Below are positions 11,276 through 22,400 of a stretch of DNA of 64,000 nucleotides, in pieces. Origin of the DNA: Lineus longissimus (taxonomy: Eukaryota; Nemertea; Pilidiophora; Heteronemertea; Lineidae). The translations under genes were made by a program, and so were the position numbers. The stretch is from the NCBI RefSeq assembly GCF_910592395.1, contig NC_088325.1, positions 7,409,501 to 7,473,500 of the forward strand. Reading direction: 5' to 3'. The number at the start of each line of letters is the position of its first letter. Within the stretch, counting starts at the first letter, position 1. The notes under the pieces were generated by a model. That model worked only from the letters and a program-made list of their open reading frames with translations, was not told where the DNA came from and ran no database searches.

Positions 11276-14200
11276 CAATCAGGGTTTAGGCTTTTCGTTT
11301 TAGAATAAACGGGTTTGCTCGGGGCACAGCCACGGTCCAATTCGCACAAGAACTTCGTCGACAATTCTTTGTTCGTGGACCCTGCCATGTTCGAGGTAGG
11401 CTTACTGGACTTTGCGCAATATTTAGCCAAAAAAGTATTCTACGCAACGGTCCCTAGGTGACTTTTCCTATTCATAATACACAGCCTGTCCATCCCAGAT
11501 CGTGGTTACATGGGGTGTAATCGTTGTAAAATTAGGCCAAACGCATAGACAGTTAACCCGGGTACCACTATGTTTACGATGCGAACAAGCCGTGTAAGTC
11601 ATAATCAACATTTTTTCATTGAACATTTGCGGGTACAGCGTCACAGGGAGCAGCATTGAACGGTAAACAGGTTCACATCATATTCAGACAACGGCTTGTA
11701 ACGGCCATACAGGAAACGATTCGTATCAAAAACCGACGATCACAACTATTCGCTTGCTGAGTGTATACATTATGCGCATACATTACATTCAGACATTTGA
11801 GCTTCCAAGCTTTGAGAAATAACAGGTCATGTGCGAATTTGGCATGTAATTTTGGTAATTTACGTGAGTACATTTTCAACCCCGAAAAGTGTGAAGTGAA
11901 GTTATGCTTTTATTTAGTAAAAATCGGTAGGCATGTCCAACAAGACATGTGTCTCAGCTGCCTGGGTGGGTGTGGGTCATCACTCAAAAGTCGTTCTCTG
12001 CAATGCATGCAAGCACTGCGTGTGTGTTTGATTTGTGTATACAATGTACGTTACCCTCTCTACTTCAAATGAATGAACCTCATAAGGGTTTAATTAATTA
12101 ATTGTTTTTCGTACCTTCTTCGATCGAGGTCCGAACAAATTTTCAGGCTGGAGATCACCAACTTATGAAGCATTCCCCCCCCCCCCCCCCAACTCCAAAG
12201 TAAGACCATATGAGACCCACTAAGGCATCACTAGAGTTAGACTACAAAACGAAGACCCCCACTCATGAACTACAAAACTAAGACCCACTTTTATTTCGAT
12301 ATTCGATTCATGATTTAGATTTTTAGAAACACGTATTCAAAATGGAAAACAAATCCATACTGGTGACTGACACCATGTATCGAACTTGACGTACCGGGGT
12401 AAAACATAATTTCGCTCGTTTCGTTTCGTTGCGCAAAGTCCAGTAAGCCTTCGAGGTATGCCCGATATTCAGTCGGATCGGCGGGATGTACTGAACATTT
12501 GGTGCCAAAACTCGGGAGAATGTCACTCTTTTAGCAGGGGACCTTGGACAAGACGACTAGGACACTGCCCCGAGTATGTCCAGAAACAACCCTTGGATCA
12601 ACCATTTGGAGCCGTTGCAAAACGTAATTTCGATCAATTCCGGGGATCGGCCGTAGAAGAATGGGATGTTGAGCTGGCAAACTCGAAGGCTTGGTTGCAG
12701 GGAGCGCAACTGTAGTACGTATTGGTGAAACGCGTAAGATACGAGTCGGAGCCCTATTCGGAGCCCTATTCGCTGATTATAAAGATGGCCGCTGACTTTT
12801 CTATTCATGGTCATAATATCGCTCAAAGCTAAGTAGACCACGTTCTAATTGACGCAACTAACGTTGTTCTTGAAACACTGAGTAGTGACTGTGATAAGAA
12901 ACGGCGAGTCTTTCTCATGGCTAAAATTTACAATCCCCGATCGGAAATGACGTATAGTTTGATCGCATACAACTATAAATCCATTGAACAGTGGCGCTTC
13001 TATAGTCAACCGACGACCTTTTTTTGGGCCGTGAACGGGGTCGTTGCAATATTTGGTAGCGGTAAGCTCGTATTACGGAGTGATAGTTCCATCTGACGGT
13101 TAAGTGGATTAGCAGAGACACGCCAAGACCAATCGTAAATCTTATATATCACTGTTATCTGAATTTCAGTCTGCTCATTAAAATAGTATGTTTACACGTG
13201 GTTGGTTTACATAATGTATTTTTGGCAGCGATTATTACTTTGTGTGAGAGCTGATCGCCTCCGGTATGGTGTAAGGCTGTAAAGATACACTCTTGACGTA
13301 GACGTTCTAATATGAGTAAGAGAATGTACTGTGTAGATTCATTATAGAATTCTGGTTAAGGTCAGAATAGAGTTTGATAAACGGCAGGTATCAATGTAAA
13401 GGTAAATTTTCATTGTTGGTAAAATTGATTTCAAAATCGAATCGCGGTTATTAGCTTATGTTTTTTAGTTTCAGAAAACGATGGTAGTGGTGTTTGTACT
13501 AGTCGTTGAATGGCGGTTCACTGGTCTGGTCGAGATGCCTTGTTTCTGGATGGAACTGGGTTCAAGAAGACAGAATCCAGGTTATGGGTGACAGTGCTGG
13601 TGGTATCACTGAGTCTAGGTATTTTATGGACAGCATGTCCAAGCGTATAAAACATTGTAGTTCTTCTCACTGGGAGGAAACAGACCCGATTATTGGTCTG
13701 AAGGTTGAACATGCATGTATACTTGGTAGTTTCCATTATGGACAGAGACTTGGCATGTTTTTGAGTCCTTCTGTAAGTTCAGAAGTGTTAATTTCTATGT
13801 GTTGAGTTGAGTTGATCACGATGATTTCTTTTTTTGTGCCCGGGAGAGGGTTTTAGTTGAGTTGATAAGCAGGTCGTAATCGTAAAGCTCATATTCATTA
13901 GTTGTGTCGTTTAGTTGGTTAATCTATGGTCATGTGGTTGAATCATAAAACGCACAAGTTAGTTGTCTTGACGATGGGTCAGGATATATATAGTTTGATT
14001 CATTTGGTGATTAACTGCATGCGATAAATTATTACTGTGAGGTTGTGATCAATAGTACGTGGTACATTGCCATTGAAATTTTATGCAGTTGTTCTTGTGC
14101 AGTACAGGTTCGGTTATTTTGGTGGTTCATGCTAAAGGTTAAAAGTGGTATACTCAGTGATATCAGTGATCTTAAAGAGGTTGAATAGCGCCTCCAGAAG

Positions 14201-15722
14201 CAAGCAACAGCGCCACCCGTAGCAGAAATAAGAACTGCTTAGTGACGCCATGGTTTCCATATACGGCATCTCATTTGCATATTTTTACAACCTTATTTAC
14301 TACGAGTTATAAATATGCCAGTAGCACGTGTATCATGCCGGGCGGCGCTGTCAGGTGTTTCCACTATGGGTTACATAATCGGCTACAAAGAGGCCAGTGT
14401 TCTAGTAAATGAAGTTAGCAATGATAGCGAAAGAATGTTAGTGTATGTTACGCAGTCAATAGCGATAGTAGTGAGTTGGAGAGAGGAGAAAATGGAGAGA
14501 ATAGTAGTTTGGACTTCGAGTCCCAAGAAGAAACTTTGCAAAGTTTTCATCAAACTGATAATCATATTCCTTCCTTCTCTCCAACAATTAAAAGTTGCTG
14601 CAGTCAACCTGATGCGTTTATCCGCGAGCGAATCGACGAGACGAAGCATTTTTTAAGCATCCGAATGGTACCTTACAGATCCGCAAGGGGCGCGTTACCG
14701 AAAATGTTGCAAAAATCAATAACGTGATCGTAAATATTGTCATATTTTTCAAAATGAGAGTATGTAAATGATACGCAGACGGTAAACCAATGAAAGGCCA
14801 GTATCTATTGAACCTTACAAGTGATTTGGGGGCCTTGAAACTCCTTATATTTATCAATGAAACCTTATTCCCGCCTAAGGTTTTGACCGGGCCGTCCAAA
14901 ACTCCCCATTTTTTGGCGGGCCATTCCCTTTAATACTTTGATTGGTCTTGGTAAGTTTTTGAGACATCGCCCAGTGTAGATAAGTCAGTGTCTGATCTTA
15001 TGATATACCTTTTGTGAAAGATTCAATGGAAAGCGGATGAAATTATATACGTAGTATCTATGGAAAACGAAATTTTTCTGCAAGCTTGGCAATGTCAATA
15101 CATGGAGGGTCAAGATGCTTCGGTTGGTGCAAAATATCGATGCAGTCAAAAAGCAGGAATGGGCGACTTTTTACTATAGTATATTTGTTCGTCTTCTGGT
15201 TCATCAGTAAACTATTTTTCTGGACGTGTTTGCTTTTTTTCGATTTCGTTTCTGCTTTTAGATAGTAGAAAAACATGTTTTTCGTTATTTTTAGTACGCA
15301 CAAGTCCTGGCGCGAAAGACCTTTCCCGCCGCGTGAGTGCAAGCCGAGATCCGCGGCAATCAAGCGCCATAAGCTTAATGTCAGAAAATCTATATCTACA
15401 CCACGTCACAGGGCACATCCATGGCTCCAAGAAGCGCCTTACTAGTGCATCGTTCCACATGGAAAGGATCGATGGATGGAGAGCTAACTCTGGTTAAATC
15501 GGAGTCAACATCGGAAAAGCGTGATAATTCAGTCAGATTTTGAATTTTATTTCCTTTTTTGTGCATCTTGTTGATGGAAACTAATTGATATGTAGAATTT
15601 GAGGTGACTGGGCAGCCGACAGCTGGGTAATATTGCCCTTATGATACCAATGGTCCTTTAAAATCACATTATTCGTTATCTAATTTGAGATGTTTTAGAA
15701 TAGAAATTGATAACTCACTGTC
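11276..15722. other. 4.4 kb without a supportable gene
   Basis: Open frames of 60-113 residues occur (for example 12458-12715, 13506-13805 and 14315-14656 on plus, 15058-15460 on minus). None has a recognisable domain, and several overlap in more than one frame. A poly-C run lies at 12174-12190 and a 16-bp direct repeat (GGAGCCCTATTCG type) near 12749-12775. 'ccccgatcggaaatgacgta' at 12936 recurs inverted near 28540. The frame through 14460-14560 is acidic and serine-rich and could be an exon remnant. Confidence 0.35.
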
Positions 15723-15830
15723 GGTATTGGTTGTCTCACCATAACCGCTCGGGTGGAGCTAAAATGTTGGCTTCGGTTTTGATCTACATTTTAGTTCCAC
15801 CCGAGCGGTTTTGGTGAGACAACCAATACC
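15723..15830. repeat. Near-perfect 45-bp inverted repeat (hairpin)
   Basis: Left arm 15723-15767 and right arm 15786-15830 are reverse complements with about three mismatches, separated by an 18-bp loop. The arm starts GGTATTGGTTGTCTCACC. Such a hairpin could be a tiny foldback MITE, a small-RNA precursor or a cruciform site. No flanking duplication is obvious. Confidence 0.8.
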
Positions 15831-16825
15831 TCCAAAACGAAACGAGGGTAGAAATGTTACGTCATTTGCTGGCTCTGTTGAGCTGATTGGGCGATCAGGG
15901 TCCGGAGAGAGTGATCGCTACTGCAGACCGCTTTGATCACTGCATGCTCACTGCTCAGGCCCTCACATGATCAAATGCTCACACATCCAAACGCTGCGCA
16001 TGCAGGTGGGAGAAACCGATGACGTTCACACGTGATCAGACAGCAAATCGGTGAGGCCAATGTGTCTACATGCAGCGAGATGGCGTGGCAGTATGCCGTA
16101 TATTCCAGGCGGAGAAAACTTCTTGGCCCGGCCTCTTGGACCACCAGTACCAGCCTACAGGCCATCACAGAGCGCGTCCAAGTATGCACTATCAGCTCCC
16201 CCCCCCCACAATACCAACAAACTGTTAACCCATTCATGACTTGAGATTTCTTGAAAATGGCCCTCTTTTCAGCCAATTCTGGAAATGGGGCAGTCGAATA
16301 TCAATGCTCTTTGATGCTGAAAGTTTGGGGCATGCCGAATGGACTGACTTGGAGCCAGGATGTCCAGCTTCCCTTTGGCGAGAGAAGGGCATTGCATTCG
16401 ACATTCGTCGTAGGAAATACGCTAATAAGGATTAATATCTGTTTTAAAGTTCAACTCTTTGAGTATGTGAATCGGAGATATATAAATGAACATTTATAAT
16501 TACGAAAATCGTTATTGTTGGGTTTCCTGGTCTATTCTTCGATATCACACTTTAATATTTCTGCATCACTGTATGCATAACTACATACACTCATGAATGA
16601 AAACCAACATTATCTGATCAGAAATCGACTCCTTTGCAGTCCATACGTCATCCTAAATTGTCTTGCCTTCATTGACTGCTGATAGGTCGCATGTGGATTC
16701 GCGTAGCTGGATGATTAGCCAATGCAATGGACATCGAGAACACAAACTCTCGACGGGGGGGGGGGGGCTCGGCTCTGTCACCGAAACAAATGCTTCAAAC
16801 AGATCCGTTGTTGCATGCAGCTTAA
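15831..16825. other. No gene recognised
   Basis: Three overlapping plus-strand frames between 16032 and 16499 have no domain signature, and a minus frame overlaps them. Runs of C (16199-16207) and G (16756-16768) are low complexity. I see nothing to support a gene. Confidence 0.35.
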
Positions 16826-17126
16826 AGGCCATATATCAAGGTTTTTTGCCATTTTCTGCTGTAAGACGATTTCAAAAGTGTACCTAACACTTTATACAAT
16901 ACAGAAAACCAAATGCAATTAGCTCCATCCATTTTGAAGATATAGCCAATTATGTGTTTGACAACTTGATTACCTAATCAGGCTAGCAACTGGCTTGTTA
17001 GAGCCAGGCGGCGGGTTCAGCAAAAGTTGTGATGTAGATCAGGTTATTTGTACATGTCATGCAATCATAAAAGCAGGAGGGCCTTAATTAATTATGCACA
17101 CCTGGAAGTAATGTGTTTCATTCACT

Positions 17127-17432
17127 ATGGTGTATTGTGTGGCTCCGAATTGTGTCAAGGATAGCACAAAGAACAATCGAATGACGGATGGGACCCATTT
17201 TCATGAATTTCCAAAGCCAGTTGAACGAGAGAGGAGGAAGCTGTGGATTCGGAAGTGCAAACGTTTGGAGTGTTGGAAGCCTGGGCCTTCGGCCAAACTT
17301 TGCAGTGATCACTTTATCGATACGGATTATCACATGAAGCCGGATATCTGCATCCAACTGAATATTAAATGCCACTTGTTAAAAACAGCTGTTCCAACCA
17401 TGTCAATTGCATTTAATGCCCGAGGCTGCTGA
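17127..17432 (+). CDS. THAP zinc-finger protein, N-terminal part of a transposase gene
   Basis: A 101-residue frame starts MVYCVAPNC. It has the C2CH zinc ligands (C4, C9, then CSDHF near residue 59), the conserved W and F residues and a closing AVPT motif near residue 88. This is a complete THAP domain, a sequence-specific DNA-binding module found in P-element and Kolobok transposases and in host THAP proteins. It sits 300 bp inside the left terminus of the element. The frame runs past AVPT to a stop without a clear donor, and the catalytic exons are absent, so any product would be a DNA-binding fragment that might compete with full transposase. ATG 17127 is chosen because THAP domains begin at or next to the initiator methionine. 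Confidence 0.85.
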   Translation: MVYCVAPNCVKDSTKNNRMTDGTHFHEFPKPVERERRKLWIRKCKRLECWKPGPSAKLCSDHFIDTDYHMKPDICIQLNIKCHLLKTAVPTMSIAFNARGC

Positions 17433-17826
17433 GGTCGGTTGTTATACATAATGTGTAGGCCCTATTGGGGCCTGTGATACCGCATAGTGTCTTCTTGTGT
17501 TCCAGCCATAGCAAGGTGACAGCGACACAGGTCAGTGTCAGTGACAGCCACTGTCAATGACAGATTATTGTCATCTGACATCTAGGCCTATCTAACGTTG
17601 CACGGCATTATATCGTCACGTCAAGATGATTGTGCATAATACCGTCACTTTTCAATAGTAGTTCAGCGTCATGACATAACTGGCGAGACAACACTGACGA
17701 GGCGAAACAATATTGTGCAACATTAGTCTGTTCAAAAATCATACATGTTATGCATCTGCAACCGTTTATCAATGTCTTCTTTGCTCTATCGGCCGGTCTG
17801 CCATGCAAATTGATTAACCACAAATT

Positions 17827-17979
17827 CTAATCACTTCCGTCCGAATGATCACTCTCATTATGATCTAGTGATATTAATGGCTCGAACATGTACGGCTCAA
17901 CGTTTAAATATCCTTCTGTATCGACCAAAACATCCTCAAATTCACTGCTCTCACTCTCTGAACTGTATGCGGAAGCCAT
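17827..17979 (-). CDS. Short acidic ORF facing the THAP gene
   Basis: ATG at 17979 opens a 50-residue frame that starts MASAYSSESESSEFEDVL, has EPYMFEPL in the middle, and ends in a Ser/Asp-rich tail and TAG at 17827. The low-complexity acidic start with an 'EPYxFEP' motif resembles, from memory, the N-termini of invertebrate 'P2X7-like' ballast-domain proteins. That recollection needs a search. It lies inside the right terminus of the TTAA element and converges on the THAP exon. No downstream exon is visible, so it may be a first exon left after the internal deletion. Confidence 0.45.
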   Translation of the reverse strand: MASAYSSESESSEFEDVLVDTEGYLNVEPYMFEPLISLDHNESDHSDGSD

Positions 17980-18212
17980 TGCTTTGTTCTGACTGACCTG
18001 ATCTACGTCATCAAAAAATCCCTAGCGGCCACACGTGGAACTAATCTAAAGTTGTGTGTGGTGGGAAATTCAAATAGTTTAAAATTGAAAATTGAAATAA
18101 CTAAATAATGACTTTATTATTAGAATTTTTTTAATGTCTGGGATCTTGTTTTTTTAACCCTCAACATATTTCATGAGTATCAAGCATGTTTTCAAACCTT
18201 GATATATGGCCT

Positions 18213-18611
18213 TTAATTGCGCTTTCTGTTGTGTATGGCCATTGCCCGCGCTTTTTGCAGCAATGTACTGCCGCGCCATCTTGTGGCATGCAAACACCTT
18301 GCTGTAATTTAGCGTCATCGGTTTTCCCCACCTGGAAAAAAGTGGTAGGTGGTTTTGGACACTGCCCCTGAAAGGGTCTCAATTTCTGAGAAAAGGTGAA
18401 ACTTTACCGTTGAGAATCATTCCATTTACCGGTTATCACATAAAAACGCTTGTTTTAAAGTAAATACGGATGCCTAATTCAAGAAAATTCCAAGTCCATG
18501 TCGGGCGGAGGATATCTTTATAAATCTTTATTTATATAGGAATTTTATAAATGACATAACCAGTGGTTTTAAAAAAAACACTGGTAATGTCATGATGCAG
18601 TGGATGTGAAT
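18213..18611. other. No gene; small hairpin at 18552-18592
   Basis: TGACATAACCAGTG (18552-18565) and CACTGGTAATGTCA (18579-18592) form a 14-bp stem with one mismatch and a 13-nt A-rich loop. The hairpin is just outside the left inverted-repeat arm at 18612. Otherwise I see nothing. Confidence 0.55.
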
Positions 18612-18905
18612 GGGCGGTTATTGCCGCAAATATTCACCAACGCGCGAGGGATAGCAAGTGACTCCTAGAAGCCGATGAGGCGTATAGTTCGTGGCGCGTA
18701 TAGCTGTAATTTCTAAAATCTGCATTTCCTAGAATCGTCGTGAGGGATAGATACTGCGAGCTCTAGAACCCGCAGGTTCTAGAACCGTGAGCGATAGATC
18801 TCGTGAGGGATAGAAGTTCCAAAACAATCCGTTATATGGCGCCACTATCTCGTGAGCGATAGCAGTTCAAACAATTTCCGTTATGTGGCGCCACTGTCGC
18901 ATATT
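18612..18905 (+). repeat. Left arm of a ~250-290-bp inverted repeat around the LINE
   Basis: The arm matches the reverse strand of 24933-25176 almost throughout. It contains repeated GTGAG(G/C)GATAG words and a second partial copy of its inner 55 bp that the right arm lacks. The pair may be the termini of an older DNA element that the LINE entered, or two opposed copies of a repeat. Confidence 0.8.
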
Positions 18906-19297
18906 CGTATCGTTTTGCTGTAGATGCCGGCCTGCTACTACTACTGGGCATAGTAGGGAATGCCCCACCAGCAGCAATCGACATTGGCCTAGAAAATGAA
19001 GTGCTTGGCCGAGGAGGCGGAGGACGACGATGTGGTGTAGAATCAGGGTTATACTCGGGTTTATATCACTAGCCTCTGCTGGAGGCTATCTCGGCTGCAG
19101 CTGATCGGGCTGCTGCTGGTCTAAAATCTGCACTACTTGCTGAAGCAGTAGTGCTGCCTGTTGCAGCTGCGACTGGTCGCACATTTTAAAAATTGCAACG
19201 AAAGTAGCCTATACGCATGTACGCGCTTTCTGACAGTGACAAGTACCACGTGTTGAGGCCAACTGACAGTAGTGTCGCTCACAGCAAAAACAATACG
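18906..19297 (-). other. Region with a Q-rich and P-rich possible coding remnant
   Basis: On the minus strand, ATG near 19184 opens MCDQSQLQQAALLLQQVV and stops after about 32 codons. In another frame a Pro/Ser-rich stretch (PPPPRPSTSFSRP) runs on into the left arm. The two could be a frameshifted N-terminus of a transposon gene. I cannot name it. Confidence 0.25.
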
Positions 19298-19352
19298 AAG
19301 ACATAACATAACATAACATAACATAACATAACATAACATAACATAACATAAT
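19298..19352 (+). repeat. (ATAAC)n microsatellite, LINE 3' tail
   Basis: About ten ACATA/ATAAC pentamers. On the minus strand it directly follows the LINE 3' UTR and poly(A)-like signal, so it is read as the element's tail rather than an independent microsatellite. Confidence 0.85.
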
Positions 19353-19404
19353 TTATTTCACTCCAAAAACCCTTTCGGGTATAAGAGGTTACATGATTTA
19401 ACAT

Positions 19405-22400
19405 TTACATATGGTGGACCAAGCTGATGAATTCTTTACAAAAACTATGAATATTGTCTAAGTTTACCCGGGAACATTTAGTCATAATGCGATGGAAAAA
19501 TTCATGATAAAAAACCTGAGGTAATTCTTTTAAGTTTGGAAACAACCTAACTCGCATGTGACGGAAATACGGACACGTAATAAAATAATGAAGTTCGTCT
19601 CTTACACAAACCTGGTCACAAAGACCACAAATATTTTCTGCAGTTTCATTTCTATTCTGGTTACTGTTTCTGGGAATTTTATAGATCCAGTACGAAATTT
19701 ACAAATACTGACCGTTTGATATAATGGTAATTTTTTAACATAGGGCTCCATATTCAGGTTTTGTTTAAACATTCTATAAATTATACATCTGAAATCGTTA
19801 TTTACCTCGTTTCTCCATAGTTGTTCACACTGGTCTCTCATTATCTGTTCAACTACAATTTTCAGTTCTCGTAGGGACAAAACCTCGGGAGTATACCAAA
19901 TTTGAGTGAGGCCACAGCCGTCTAGAACAGTTTTCACACTTTTACACCAGCCTTGGTTTAAATAACCCTTGTCTAAATGCTCCCTAGCTATGTTATAAAA
20001 GATATAAGCCCATTTATCTGTTTTTCCAATTCTGAGTCTGTTCCAAAAAGATAACATTCGCACGGCTATGTGAATCTTCAAAGAGTGTCGCCCAAGTTCT
20101 CCCATTACCATTACTGTAGGAGTTCTTAACGGTAATCGTAGCAAATATTTGCAAAATTTAACTTGTACACGGTCCAGCAACTCGGTGTTTTGGTTACCCC
20201 ACACCTCACTACCATATAGCAAAACTGGTGTGACTACTTTGTCAAATATGTCTAGACTCAATTCGACCGTAAGAGAAAGTCTTCTACACGCTCTCAGTAC
20301 ACCAAACATGGCTTTCATACCTTTATTATATCTATCTTTTATTGCCCTCGCAAAATTTCCATTATATGAGAATGTTACGCCTAAGTATGTGAAATGGTCT
20401 ACCAACTCGACCCTACCCCCATTATATCTAAATTCCGGTATATTTACTCTAAGCTTTCCCCGAGAAAAAATCATTGCCTTGGTTTTCTTAATATTTACGA
20501 TCAGATGCCACTCCTCACAGTAATCGTGCAATAAGTTCAGGGCGTTTTGTAACTCGTTAGGATCATCTGCCATAAGAATCATATCGTCCGCATACAATAA
20601 TATTGCCAGCTTCAAAAAAATCTCCAAGTTGTCTAAAAACTCACATCGGCTATTGATATGTAAATCAGAAGGACCATTAAAACCATGGTCGTTCAAAAAA
20701 ATTTCAAAATCGTTTAGATATAACGCAAATAAGAGTGGCGACATATTTTCGCCCTGCCTAACCCCTATGGAACACGGAAAATAATCTGATCTATCATTGT
20801 TAATCTGAACACACCTTCGCTTTATCATACATATTTACCATGACATTCAATATTTTACCGTTTGTACCATTTCCAATAAGTTTACGCCAAAGTCCTAACC
20901 TCCATATTTTATCGAAAGCTTGTTTGAAATCAATAAATACCACATATAAGCGTTTGCCCTTACTCAAATACAAATCAATCAAACACTTCAGAACAAAAAC
21001 ATTGTCCATGGTAGAGTAACCTCATCTGAAACCTGTTTGTTCTTCACCTAATACCTCGTGTAAATTCACATACTCGTCTAACCTGCTGTTTAAAATAGCT
21101 GTGAACAATTTACCTAAACAGCTTAATAAAGTAATACCTCTGTAATTCTCACCCTTTGTTCTATCACCCTTTTTCTTATAGATTGGTTTTATAATGCCAT
21201 TAATCCAATTTGTCGGTATGCATCCACTGTCCAAAATTCTGTTAAACAAATTATAATAAAAATCTATTAAATACTCCCCGGTGTTAATGATAAGTTCGTT
21301 TGTAATACCGTCAACTCCACTGGCCTTTCTCCGCTTCAATTTTCTTATTTGGGTCAAAATTTCCCCCCTCTCTATCTGCCTATTCAACACTTCATCTCCC
21401 CTGTTTATCTGCTCAGTAGTCATCTCGAAACTTTCGTCGGCCACATTCCCAGCATTTAATTCTTTAAAATGATTTTGTAAAGTGTCGAGCATATTATCAG
21501 GTATTCTATCTTGTTCATTTCCCCTAACATTCAACATCTTCCAAAATTTGTGAGACTCGTGGTCTTTCAACTGTTTCAGATCCTCTATTCTACTCAGATT
21601 ATACCTATGTAAACTGGTCTTTAGTAACTTCTTGTACTGTTTTCTCTCGTTTTTCATTTGGGTCCTATTTGCATGCGACTTAACATTTCTAAAACGCTTC
21701 CGGGCACGATTAAAAGCACTTTTCTGTAATCTGCACTCTTCATTATACCAAGGTTTCCTTTTTAAAATGTCAGGTCTGTTACTCCTATTATTCCCTTTTA
21801 CACCGAATGTTTCAACAGCACTACCAATCAGTACTGACTGATATTTTTCTAGCACATTGTCAATCTGATCAACAGTTAAATCACCAGTACCAACATCCTG
21901 GGTCCATTTGGTTATTTCGTCTATCACCCTCCTGTCTAAATGTTGCATAAAGACATCCTTTTTTTCATCACACCATGGTTTTGGAACGACTTCATCACTT
22001 TCTATAGCTACATTTTGCTCATTCCTATAAACGCCACACCAATTACAAACCAAACTTACAGGGCAATGCTTATCAGAAAACATACCGTTAAAATCGCCGA
22101 CAAAAAAATCTTGTACAAAACTAAATAAATCAGTTGTGAGGAGAAAATAATCTATGACTGAACAATCAGCGCAGGTGGTTTTTCCTACACCTTCATCTTG
22201 ACCAGAACGACCATTCACTATGTTGATACCCAGACCCGAACAAAGTTCGAGTAACCTATTTCCATAATTGCAAACTCTCTTCACGTCCTGTGACACACGA
22301 TCTGACAGTGCAAACTCTTCACGTGACAGATCAGTTCCCAAAACAAAGTCCAGGCTTTCGCCCGTGTGGGCATTAAAATCACCCCCTATGCAAAAATAAC

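Larger units (their letters stand above)
16826..18212. mobile_element. Kolobok-like non-autonomous DNA transposon (TTAA)
   Basis: The left end AGGCCATATATCAAGGTTT (16826) is repeated exactly, inverted, at the right end (18212). TTAA flanks both ends (16822-16825 and 18213-18216). TTAA duplication with AGG-type termini and a THAP-domain ORF inside fits the Kolobok superfamily. At 1,387 bp it is far too short for a complete transposase; no DDE catalytic region is present, so it looks like an internal deletion derivative. It keeps the first coding part of a plus-strand THAP gene and a short minus-strand acidic ORF facing it. Confidence 0.85.

Noticed and set aside
12458-12841. Opposed frames of 85 and 94 residues
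   Set aside because: They overlap on opposite strands, show no known motif and no splice structure; not supportable as genes.
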